A DNA stretch of 10,474 nucleotides, from NCBI GenBank assembly GCA_905214995.1, contig CAJMOT010000086.1, forward strand, positions 1 through 10,474. Reading direction: 5' to 3'. The position numbers were made by a program, and so were the translations under genes. This DNA is from an uncultured bacterium (GTDB taxonomy: Bacteria; Verrucomicrobiota; Verrucomicrobiia; Opitutales; Intestinicryptomonadaceae). This document shows, piece by piece, positions 1 to 6,813 of the stretch. How positions within the stretch are numbered: the stretch's first letter is position 1; each line of letters opens with the position of its first letter. The notes under the pieces were generated by a model, which searched no databases, was not told the DNA's origin, and worked only from the letters and a program-made list of their open reading frames with translations.

Positions 1-17
1 CGATGCCGCATCTTATT

Positions 18-1133
18 CTACGAAAGCGGCCTTGCGGGCGAGGCGAAAATTGCGCCGCCAAGTATGACGGACGGGTCGGAGGCGTCGTGGATTGCCATTA
101 TCTGCCCTGGGGCTATCGCGCGCTGGGGGGTTTCAAATTCCACTTCGGCGTTTCCGCCGCCGAGCGGGGTGAAAAACGCTCCGACAAGGGCGTCGCGGTA
201 CCGCGCGCGCGCGAAAATTTTGCGCGGTTCTTCAAGCGGTTTGTTTATCCAGCTGACGGATTCGAGCGCGGCGCGCCCCAAATATAGGCCGGGCGCGTCG
301 GGGGAGTCGAAATCGACCACGAGGGTATTCGCCGAAAAGTCTTTTGCGACCACCACATACCGCTTCCCGTCCGCGTTGGACGGAACCCCGATTCCCTTGC
401 GCTGCCCGATGGTGTAGTTGTGCAGCCCCTTGTGGCGCCCGAGGATTTTGCCCGAGGGATTGGCGATGTCGCCCGGCTTTTCGCCGATGTGGCGTTTCAA
501 AAAATCCTGTATGCGGATTTTGCCGAGAAAACATATCCCCTGGGAGTCCTTTTTTTCGGCGTTGGGAAGCCCGTTGAGGCGCGCGAGCTCGCGGACCTGG
601 CTTTTCAGGAGCGATCCTATCGGAAATTCCGCGCGCATGAGCTGCTCCTGGGAAATCATGCAGAGAAAATACGACTGGTCCTTGCCCGGGTCGGCGCCCG
701 CCATGAGGTCGCGAGTGCCGTCGGGATTGTCGCGCAGGCAGCAGTAGTGGCCGGTCGCCACCCTGTCGCAGCCGCGCGACTTTGCGAACTCCAAAAACTT
801 CCCGAACTTCATCCGCCTGTTGCACATCACGTCCGGATTGGGGGTGCGCCCCCTCCGGTATTCCTCCACCAGATATTCCACAATCTGGTTGCGGTACGCC
901 TCTATCATGTCGGCGACCTCAAATTCCACGCCGAGCTTTTCGGCGCACGCGGACGCGTCGATTATGTCCTGGTGCCACGGGCAGTCGCCGAATACGTCGA
1001 TGCCCTCCTCGTTCATCCACGTCTTCATGTACGCCGAGCGCAGGTCGGCGCCCTCCTGCTTCAAAAGCGCCATCGCCAGCGCGCTGTCCACGCCGCCCGA
1101 AAGGGCAACCATTATCTTTCCGCCGCCCGTCAT
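18..1133 (-). CDS. mnmA: tRNA-specific 2-thiouridylase MnmA
   Basis: Cytoplasmic enzyme that adds the 2-thio group to the wobble uridine (U34) of tRNA-Lys, -Glu and -Gln, activating the base with ATP and taking sulfur as a persulfide. The 371-residue product has the usual family length. The N-terminal PP-loop SGGVDS is at residues 12-17, the catalytic cysteine is C104 in 'NPDVMCN', 'ATGHY' is at 126-130, and the second, persulfide-carrying cysteine is C201 in 'GICFLG'. The C-terminal beta-barrel follows and the protein ends intact at TAG. The start at 1133 is preferred because its ATG overlaps the TGA of the upstream regulator (ATGA), implying translational coupling. A second in-frame ATG at 1112, seven codons later, has a somewhat better ribosome-binding site (GGAAAG) and cannot be excluded. 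Open reading continues further upstream but only as a shadow of the regulator. Function is very secure; the exact start is less so. Confidence 0.97.
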   Translation of the reverse strand: MTGGGKIMVALSGGVDSALAMALLKQEGADLRSAYMKTWMNEEGIDVFGDCPWHQDIIDASACAEKLGVEFEVADMIEAYRNQIVEYLVEEYRRGRTPNPDVMCNRRMKFGKFLEFAKSRGCDRVATGHYCCLRDNPDGTRDLMAGADPGKDQSYFLCMISQEQLMRAEFPIGSLLKSQVRELARLNGLPNAEKKDSQGICFLGKIRIQDFLKRHIGEKPGDIANPSGKILGRHKGLHNYTIGQRKGIGVPSNADGKRYVVVAKDFSANTLVVDFDSPDAPGLYLGRAALESVSWINKPLEEPRKIFARARYRDALVGAFFTPLGGGNAEVEFETPQRAIAPGQIMAIHDASDPSVILGGAIFASPARPLS

Positions 1134-2704
1134 CTTCCGGATTTGTACCACGAAGTCGTAATCGAGTACTTTTTGATTTTGTAGTTTATTATGCGCTCGG
1201 TAAGGTTGAGCCTGCGCGCGGCGGCCGCCGCGTTGCCGCGGTTGGCCTTCAATGCCTCGGTGATGAGCTCGCGCTCGAACGATTCCACTATTGAGATGAA
1301 GTCGACGTCCTCGCCGTACGGCAGTTTCCGGTGCATGTACGCCGCGCGGACCGCGGGAGTGAGGTTGTAGCCGGATATGGCGGAGTCGTGCGAGGATATG
1401 ACGGCGCGCTCTATGCAGTTTTCGAGCTCCCTGACATTGCCCGGCCACGTATAGATGCTCATCATGTTTATGGCGGGCGTGGAGATTCTGCGTATGTCTT
1501 TGCGGTGGATTTTGCTGTACTTTTCCACAAAGTGTTCGGCGAGCAGCAGAATATCGCTCTTCCTGTCGCGCAGCGCGGGCAGGTAGATCATATTCTGGGA
1601 GATCGCCGCGTAGAGGTTTTCGTCGAACAGCTTTTGCTCGAGCAGCTTTTCCACGTCCGCGGAGCTGGCGAATATCATGCGCGCCTTTGCCGAGATCTCT
1701 TCCGAGCCGTTTAGCCTGCGGAACCTGCCCACGGAGAGGAAATCGGCTATCATCCTCTGGGCCGGCAGGGCTATTTCCGTCACCTCGTCGAAAAAGAAGG
1801 CGGAGTTCGGGTACTTTTCGAGCAGCCCCTCCTTTGCCGAGACCCCGAGCGATAGGGAATCCTTTTCGTACCCGAAGATTTCGCCAGCGAGCGAGTAATC
1901 CGGAAGCGCGGCGCAGTTTATGACGTTAAATTTGCCGGCGGGAGGGTCTTCGGATTCGCACAGGGCGCGCGCGGCGAGCTCCTTTCCCGTGCCGGAGGCT
2001 CCGCGAAAAAATACCGGCGCGGACGACGCCGAGACTTTTGCGAGCTCCCTGTAAAATTTCTGCATCGCCCCCGAGTTGCCCAAAATTCCCTTAGGGCGCA
2101 TAAGCTCCGTGCTGAGCTCGAGCTTCAGGCGGCGGTTTTCGTCGAGCAGCCTGTTGCGTTCCTCGCGGCGCAGGTATATCATCGCGAGCGCGTCGGCGAG
2201 GATGTTGGATACGGTTTCGAGCAGCACGAGGTCGCGCTCCAGGTCGGTGTCGGGCCCGACGATTCTGTCTATGCTGAGCGTCCCGATGACCTGCTCCATA
2301 TAGGTTATCGGAGAACAGACGAACGCGGTTTTCTCGGGGCTTCCGGCCCTCGTGCGGGTTCTGTCCAAAAATCTGTCGCTTTTTGATATGTCGGGAATTA
2401 CGATAGACTTCGCCTCCGCCGCGACGAGCCCCGTGACGCCCTCGCCGATTTTGTAGACTCCGCGGCGTATGCTTTCGGCGTTCATGCCGCTTGCCGCCTC
2501 TATAAACAGATAGTCGCCGTCGCGCAGGGTGACGGTCCCGCGCCTGAGGCCCATTTCGCCGTCGAGGATTTCCAGCGTTTCAGATATGAGGTCGTGGACG
2601 TTTTTGCGGCGGGCGACCGCGCGGCTTATCTTGTGCAGCACCGACATTTCGAGGTCGTCGTACGCTGCTTCCGCGCTCTCGGGTTCTGTCGTTTTTCGCG
2701 GCAT
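1130..2704 (-). CDS. NtrC/NifA-type regulator (GAF–AAA+–Fis HTH) with degenerate sigma-54 contact motifs
   Basis: A 524-residue protein built like a bacterial enhancer-binding protein. A GAF-type sensor domain spans roughly residues 30-175 ('GEGVTGLVAAEAKSIVIPDIS' region, as in NifA). A short helical linker follows, then an AAA+ domain (about 205-440) and a Fis-type helix-turn-helix at about 476-514 ('AAAAARRLNLTERIINYKI'). Walker A GASGTGKE (235-242) and Walker B FFFDE (303-307) are kept. The GAFTGA loop, which in this family touches sigma-54, is replaced by DSLSLG (282-287). The two arginine fingers expected in an FRxDLxxRL-like segment are replaced by D361 and A367 in 'FDENLYAAI'. It may therefore hydrolyse ATP poorly and not open sigma-54 promoters, acting more like TyrR or Rhodobacter NtrC, which work with sigma-70; that is inference. 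Signal and targets are unknown. The start at 2704 avoids overlap with divergent dnaX; its ribosome-binding site (AAAGAG) is weak. It is probably co-transcribed with mnmA. Confidence 0.9.
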   Translation of the reverse strand: MPRKTTEPESAEAAYDDLEMSVLHKISRAVARRKNVHDLISETLEILDGEMGLRRGTVTLRDGDYLFIEAASGMNAESIRRGVYKIGEGVTGLVAAEAKSIVIPDISKSDRFLDRTRTRAGSPEKTAFVCSPITYMEQVIGTLSIDRIVGPDTDLERDLVLLETVSNILADALAMIYLRREERNRLLDENRRLKLELSTELMRPKGILGNSGAMQKFYRELAKVSASSAPVFFRGASGTGKELAARALCESEDPPAGKFNVINCAALPDYSLAGEIFGYEKDSLSLGVSAKEGLLEKYPNSAFFFDEVTEIALPAQRMIADFLSVGRFRRLNGSEEISAKARMIFASSADVEKLLEQKLFDENLYAAISQNMIYLPALRDRKSDILLLAEHFVEKYSKIHRKDIRRISTPAINMMSIYTWPGNVRELENCIERAVISSHDSAISGYNLTPAVRAAYMHRKLPYGEDVDFISIVESFERELITEALKANRGNAAAAARRLNLTERIINYKIKKYSITTSWYKSGR

Positions 2705-2811
2705 CTCTTTTTGTTTTGGCGGGAATTTTTCGCAATAGCGGGTTTCTTTCAACAATATTTTGGGACAAAAAAAACTTGTATTCGCCGCCGCCGGCAGTAG
2801 GGTTTGAGACA
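2705..2811. promoter_or_regulatory. Divergent intergenic region between the regulator and dnaX
   Basis: This 107-bp gap lies between two outward-facing start codons and must carry the promoters of both units unless they lie inside the genes. It is clearly richer in A and T than its surroundings, with an 8-A tract at 2767-2774 that could bend DNA. No pair of -35 and -10 boxes at normal spacing is convincing, and no sigma-54 -24/-12 element with correct spacing was found. A GGG about 9 nt before the dnaX ATG is the only hint of a ribosome-binding site there. Confidence 0.45.
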
Positions 2812-3957
2812 ATGAGCGAAGGCTATCAGGTAATAGCGCGCAGGTACCGCCCAAAGCAGTTTTCTGAACTCGTTGGGCAGGAACATATTGTGCGCACGCT
2901 TACCAACGCCATAGAATCCGGCAGGATCGGACACGCATATCTCTTCGTGGGGCCGCGCGGCACGGGCAAAACCACCGTGGCGCGACTGTTCGCCAAGGCT
3001 CTCAACGCAAGGGGCGGCCCGAACGTCCATCCGTCCGACGACGACAAAATATCGCAGGCGATAATGAACGGCTCCTGCATGGATGTCGTTGAAATAGACG
3101 GGGCGTCGAACCGTTCGATAGACGAAATCAGAAAGCTGCGCGAGGACTGCCAATACGCCCCCGCGCAGTGCACCTATAAAATTTACATAATAGACGAAGT
3201 CCACTCGCTGACTTCCGACGCCTTCAACGCTCTCCTCAAAACGCTCGAAGAGCCGCCGAAGCACGTCAAATTCATTTTCGCCACCACCGAGGCGCACAAG
3301 GTTTTGGGCACGATAACATCGCGCTGCCAGCGTTTTGAATTCCGCCCGATACCCGAAGAGCTTATCGCAAAACACCTGTCGGAAATAGCCGCCAAAGAGA
3401 AGATAGAGGCCTCCGACGGCGCCATACGCGCGATAGCCCGCCTCGCAAACGGCGGCATGCGCGACGCCCAAAGCATTCTCGACCAAATGATTTCGTTTTG
3501 CGGAACCAAACTTTCGGTCGAGGACGTAATCGGCGTCTACGGGCTCGCGTCCGACGGGCAGATTTCCGACATACTCTCCAATATGGCGAGGGGCGACTAC
3601 GCCGGCGTCGTAAAATGCGTCGACGGCCTCGTAGAGAGCGGCTGCGACCTCTACCGCGCGATGTGCGACATCCAAATCCGCCTGCGCGAGGCCATGATAA
3701 AGTCCTTTTCTTCGGGAGAGTCGGATTTCGGCGGCAAGCCGCTTACGAGCGAGCAGATGATGCGCATGCTCGACGCCCTCCAAGGGTCGGAGAGGGGGCT
3801 TAAAAGCGGGCTCTCGGAAAAGGCAAACTTCGAGGTCGCCCTGTTGAAGGCCGTTGAGCAAAGCAGGGCGCGGGCGATAAACACGCTGATAAGAGAACTC
3901 GACAGGCTTTCGTCGGCGCCCGCCGAGACGCAAAAAAAAAATAGCCCTGCTGCTTAG
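2812..3957 (+). CDS. dnaX: DNA polymerase III clamp-loader subunit DnaX, short (gamma-like) product
   Basis: ATPase subunit of the clamp loader, which opens the beta sliding clamp and places it on primed DNA at the replication fork. In the annotated frame it has 381 residues. Walker A GPRGTGKT is at 47-54, Walker B 'IIDEVH' at 126-131, sensor 1 'FATTEAHK' follows, and the SRC arginine-finger motif is at 170-172. The four cysteines of the classical DnaX zinc knuckle, which start just after 'AKALN' (61-64), are absent; this segment reads ARGGPNVHPSDDDK with a lone C88. The AAA+ and collar (oligomerisation) domains appear complete. The frame then enters ten consecutive A residues and stops eight residues later (QKKNSPAA), giving a protein close to gamma size. 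The long C-terminal region of tau is found in another frame (next entry). The start at 2812 is supported by alignment to family N-termini ('YQVIARRYRPKQF'). First gene of the rightward cluster. Confidence 0.96.
   Translation: MSEGYQVIARRYRPKQFSELVGQEHIVRTLTNAIESGRIGHAYLFVGPRGTGKTTVARLFAKALNARGGPNVHPSDDDKISQAIMNGSCMDVVEIDGASNRSIDEIRKLREDCQYAPAQCTYKIYIIDEVHSLTSDAFNALLKTLEEPPKHVKFIFATTEAHKVLGTITSRCQRFEFRPIPEELIAKHLSEIAAKEKIEASDGAIRAIARLANGGMRDAQSILDQMISFCGTKLSVEDVIGVYGLASDGQISDILSNMARGDYAGVVKCVDGLVESGCDLYRAMCDIQIRLREAMIKSFSSGESDFGGKPLTSEQMMRMLDALQGSERGLKSGLSEKANFEVALLKAVEQSRARAINTLIRELDRLSSAPAETQKKNSPAA
3932..3941 (+). promoter_or_regulatory. A10 slippery run in dnaX, candidate transcriptional-slippage or recoding site
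   Basis: Ten consecutive A residues lie in the zero frame as CAA-AAA-AAA-AAT, just past the collar domain, where DnaX recoding sites usually sit. E. coli uses A6G for -1 ribosomal frameshifting, and Thermus thermophilus dnaX uses a run of nine A for transcriptional slippage. Here a transcript with ten A stops as QKKNSPAA, one with eleven stops at once as QKKK, and one with nine (or twelve) stays open for about 118 more codons to 4297. Downstream there is only a weak possible stem (CCCT 3945-3948 with AGGG 3956-3959), and no strong upstream Shine-Dalgarno stimulator. That fits polymerase slippage better than E. coli-style ribosomal shifting. A sequencing or assembly error in the homopolymer would look the same. 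Confidence 0.6.
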
Positions 3958-4297
3958 GGAGGTTTTGCGCGAATCGCGCGAGTTCGCCTCCGCGTACGCC
4001 GAGAGCGTCGAGCGGCGCGCGCCCGCCCCGAAAGCGGAGGAGAGCGTGGAAATCCTCTCAGACCCCGCGGCGGGAAAGGCGTTCGGAGAGGGGACGCCGG
4101 CGTTCGAAGAGGGCGTTGACAAAATACCGAGGGAACTTTTGAAGCTTTTTGAATCGCAGTTCGGCTCGCGCCCGCAGGCGCTCGTCCGCGGGGCTTTGAG
4201 GTTTGTCGGGCGCGAAGAGGAAGAATCGGCGGGGGCGTCGTCGCAGACCGAAGACGCAGAGACCATGAGGGAGCTCGAAGAGGAGGAGTCGGAATGA
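3941..4297 (+). CDS. Tau-like C-terminal extension of dnaX in the +1 frame (or separate small gene)
   Basis: After the A10 run the +1 frame stays open for about 118 codons, beginning 'IALLLREVLRESREFASAYAES'. It passes through acidic and proline/alanine-rich linker sequence, reaches 'RELLKLFESQFGSRPQALVRGALRFVG', and ends in an acidic tail. Its TGA overlaps the rmuC ATG (ATGA), so ribosomes finishing this frame would couple to rmuC. Joined to DnaX through a nine-A transcript, the product would be about 494 residues, a plausible tau. The helix-rich segment near the end loosely recalls terminal domains of bacterial tau proteins, which bind polymerase alpha and DnaB, but no motif is decisive. 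If expressed separately, the candidate starts are TTG 3965, whose AGGGAGG lies too close (2 nt), and GTG 4046, with GGAGG five nt upstream (83 residues). The unbroken frame and the exact overlap argue that it is coding; the mechanism is inferred. Confidence 0.7.
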   Translation: MALLLREVLRESREFASAYAESVERRAPAPKAEESVEILSDPAAGKAFGEGTPAFEEGVDKIPRELLKLFESQFGSRPQALVRGALRFVGREEEESAGASSQTEDAETMRELEEEESE

Positions 4298-5703
4298 CCG
4301 TTTTGGCGTTTGCCGTATTGTCCGCCGTTTGCGTTGCGGGGTTCGTTTTTGCGGCCGTTTTTTGCGCGGGGAAGTCGCGGGCTTCGGCGGAATGCGCGAG
4401 GGCGCGCGAAGCCCTCGCCGAATCCGAGGCGGGCCGCAAGTCGGCGCTGGAATCGCTCGAGAGGGTTCGGCGCGAATCGGAGGAGAGGCTCGCCGCAAAG
4501 TCGGAGGCGGAAAGGGAACTCGCCGCCGCCAACCAGAAAATTTCCATGATGCAAGAGAGGCTCGCGGAGATGTCGGGGCACCTCGACGGAAAAATCGCCG
4601 CGGAGAAGAGCCTCGCGGCGGCCCGCGGAGAGATAGAGTCGCTTTCGGCGCGTCTTAAAGAGCGCGAGAGCGCGGAAATGGAAATGCGCAGGAAGCTCGC
4701 GGCGGAATTTGAGGCGATGTCTTCAAAGTTGCTTGAGGACGCGCGGGCGAAGATGTCGTCGGCAAACCTCGAACAGCTGTCCCTCGTCTTAAAGCCGATG
4801 AAGATGACTATTTCGGATTTCCGCGAGCGCCTCGAATCCCTTAGCGAGATGACTCTCAAAGGCCGCGCGGGGCTCGAGAAACACATAGAAAACCTCGTGA
4901 AGATGAACGCCCAGCTGTCGTCCGACGCCCGCAATCTCGCCGAGGCGCTGCGGGGCGAAAACAAGGTCGCGGGCAACTGGGGCGAGGCGGTATTCCACAG
5001 GATTCTCGAGGCGTGCGGCTTCAAGGAGGGCGTCCACTTCCGCTCGCAGGCGAGCTACGCGGATTCGGACGGCGAGCGCAAGAGGCTCGTGCCCGACTTC
5101 GTGATAGACCTCCCCGGAGGGCGTTCCATAGTGGTGGACTCCAAAATTTCGCTTTTGAGCTATTCGGACTACTGTTCGAGCCAAACCCCCGAAGCCAGGC
5201 GCGCCAACCTCGACAAGTTCAAGAAGTCGGTGCGCGCGCATTTGAGGGAGTTCTCCGGAAAATACGACGACCTCCCCGACGCCCGCTGCGGGTTCAAGCT
5301 GATGTTTATGCCGGTCGAGCCCGCCTACGAGCTCGCCGTGTCCTCCGACCCCGCGCTGCTCGAGGACGCCTACGCCGCGAACGTCCTCGTCGTCGGGCCC
5401 GCCACCGTGATGTCGGTTTTAAAGTACGCCGAAATATTGGTGAGGAACGAGGCGATTGCGAAAAACACGCGGCAGATAGCCGAAATCGGCGCGCGCCTCT
5501 ACGAGCGCGTAAACCTTTTCATCAAAAGATTCGAAAGCGTCGGCGCGCGCATCAGAATGCTGTCCGACGATTATGCCTCGGCCAAAACCACGCTCATGGA
5601 AAGCCCCAAGAGCGTGGCGGCGACCGCCAAGAGGCTCGGGGCGAAGTCGGGCGTGCTCGCGCTCGAAGCCGACGAACCGGAGGAAAGCGAAAATGGAAAA
5701 TAA
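4294..5703 (+). CDS. rmuC: RmuC-family DNA recombination protein
   Basis: A 469-residue RmuC homologue. RmuC limits inversions at short inverted repeats in E. coli, and the family carries a predicted restriction-endonuclease-like fold; its precise biochemistry is not settled. A single hydrophobic N-terminal segment (about 2-26) suggests a membrane anchor. Residues of about 27-200 are charged, Ala/Glu/Arg-rich and heptad-like, hence a long coiled coil. The conserved core begins near 'GNWGE' (227-231). The nuclease-like residues appear as 'PDFVIDLPGG' with D268 and 'VVDSK' with D282 and K284. The region 'FMPVEPAYELA' and 'VVGPATVMSVLKYAE' is also typical. The ATG overlaps the stop of the +1-frame dnaX extension by four bases, so translation is probably coupled to reading of that frame, which could tie RmuC output to dnaX slippage. 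The C-terminus overlaps the start of meaB by 11 nt. Confidence 0.95.
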   Translation: MTVLAFAVLSAVCVAGFVFAAVFCAGKSRASAECARAREALAESEAGRKSALESLERVRRESEERLAAKSEAERELAAANQKISMMQERLAEMSGHLDGKIAAEKSLAAARGEIESLSARLKERESAEMEMRRKLAAEFEAMSSKLLEDARAKMSSANLEQLSLVLKPMKMTISDFRERLESLSEMTLKGRAGLEKHIENLVKMNAQLSSDARNLAEALRGENKVAGNWGEAVFHRILEACGFKEGVHFRSQASYADSDGERKRLVPDFVIDLPGGRSIVVDSKISLLSYSDYCSSQTPEARRANLDKFKKSVRAHLREFSGKYDDLPDARCGFKLMFMPVEPAYELAVSSDPALLEDAYAANVLVVGPATVMSVLKYAEILVRNEAIAKNTRQIAEIGARLYERVNLFIKRFESVGARIRMLSDDYASAKTTLMESPKSVAATAKRLGAKSGVLALEADEPEESENGK

Positions 5704-6811
5704 AATTCCCGAATGGGTTCCGGAGGGGGCCGACAAAAAATTATTTGCATCGTCCGTGATGCCCGGGCTGAACCTGCGCAAAGACAGGGAGCGCGACGAC
5801 GCGGTTTCGCTGCGCCCGCGCCCGAAGCGGCGCGAGCTTTCTCTCGAAGACTATAAAAAAGGCGTGTTGGAATGCGATAAGACCGTCCTCGCCCGCGCGA
5901 TTACCCTGATAGAAAGCAATTCCGACGCGCATTTTGAAAAGGCGCAGGAGCTTTTGGCGTCCCTTTTGCCGCACAGCGGGAAGTCCTTCCGAATCGGCAT
6001 AACCGGCGTGCCCGGGGCGGGGAAATCCACGTTCATAGAGGCTTTCGGCACGATGCTTTGCAGGGATTTCGGCAAGAAGGTCGCGGTGCTGGCGGTTGAC
6101 CCGTCGAGCACGGTGACGGGCGGAAGCATTCTCGGCGACAAGACGAGGATGGAAAACCTGTCGCGCTGCGAAAACGCCTTCATACGCCCGTCCCCGTCCG
6201 GAGGAATGCTCGGAGGGGTGGCGCGCAAGAGCCGCGAGACTATGCTGCTGTGCGAGGCCGCAGGCTACGAGATAATCCTCGTCGAAACCGTCGGCGTGGG
6301 CCAGAGCGAAGTGACGGTGAGGTCTATGACGGACTTCTTCCTGCTCATACAGCTCGCGGCGCAGGGCGACGAGCTCCAAGGCATAAAGAAGGGCGTGATA
6401 GAGCTCGCCGACGCCATACTCGTCAACAAATGCGACGGCAACATGGTGGAGCGCTCCAACCTCAAGCGCGCGGAGCTTTCGGGGGTGCTGCACTATCTCA
6501 ACTCCCCGACGCCCGGCTGGTCGCCGTTTTGCGACGTATGCTCGGCGCAGACCGGCATGGGCATACGCGAAGCATGGGAAAAGCTCGACGGATTCCGCTC
6601 CAAAATGGAAAAATCGGGCTTCTTCGCCCAACGCCGCTCGAGCCAGAAAATAGAGTGGTTCAAGTCGCTTTTGGAAGAGGAGGTTCTGCGCCGCTTCTAC
6701 CATATCCCGGGCGTAAAAGACATGATATCGCACTACACCTCGCTTATTTCGGCGGGTTCCGTCACCGCCGCGAGCGCGGTGAAAAACCTCCTCGATTCCG
6801 CCTCCAAATAG
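5693..6811 (+). CDS. meaB: MeaB/ArgK-type GTPase, chaperone of methylmalonyl-CoA mutase
   Basis: P-loop GTPase of the SIMIBI/G3E class that loads and protects adenosylcobalamin in methylmalonyl-CoA mutase (or a related B12 mutase). The 372-residue product has an N-terminal helical part, Walker A GVPGAGKS at 105-112, then 'VDPSSTVTGGSILGDKTRM', 'IRPSPSGGMLGG', 'ETVGVGQSE' and the base-specifying NKCD motif, all hallmarks of the ArgK/MeaB family. A C-terminal dimerisation region follows. The start at 5693 has a good ribosome-binding site (GGAGGA, 9 nt upstream) and overlaps the rmuC stop. No mutase gene is present in this window, so its partner must lie elsewhere. Its presence implies a B12-dependent mutase, for example in the succinate-propionate route; that last step is inference. 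Older literature called the family ArgK, an arginine transport kinase, which is not supported. Confidence 0.95.
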   Translation: MENKIPEWVPEGADKKLFASSVMPGLNLRKDRERDDAVSLRPRPKRRELSLEDYKKGVLECDKTVLARAITLIESNSDAHFEKAQELLASLLPHSGKSFRIGITGVPGAGKSTFIEAFGTMLCRDFGKKVAVLAVDPSSTVTGGSILGDKTRMENLSRCENAFIRPSPSGGMLGGVARKSRETMLLCEAAGYEIILVETVGVGQSEVTVRSMTDFFLLIQLAAQGDELQGIKKGVIELADAILVNKCDGNMVERSNLKRAELSGVLHYLNSPTPGWSPFCDVCSAQTGMGIREAWEKLDGFRSKMEKSGFFAQRRSSQKIEWFKSLLEEEVLRRFYHIPGVKDMISHYTSLISAGSVTAASAVKNLLDSASK

Positions 6812-6813
6812 CC

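Noticed and set aside
2717..2733. Possible sigma-54 promoter (TGGC…TTCGC) before the regulator
   Set aside because: The GG and GC elements are two bases off the required spacing, and the orientation would point towards dnaX rather than the regulator.
2705..2854. N-terminal extension of the GAF-AAA+ regulator up to 2854
   Set aside because: The added residues show no domain character and would overlap the dnaX start and its upstream region; the Met at 2704 immediately precedes typical family sequence.
3930..3944. E. coli-style -1 ribosomal frameshift in dnaX
   Set aside because: The -1 frame meets TAG at 3942-3944 directly after the A run, so it gives only another short product; no A6G heptamer or strong stimulatory stem is present.
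2749..4581. Very long open frame antisense to dnaX and rmuC
   Set aside because: It is a GC-skewed codon-position shadow: its composition is Arg/Ala/Pro/Ser-rich with no recognisable domain, and the plus strand has well-supported genes.
6250..6813. Upstream extension of the xer reading frame by about 188 codons
   Set aside because: It lies entirely inside meaB in another frame, is Arg-rich and matches no recombinase N-terminal domain.
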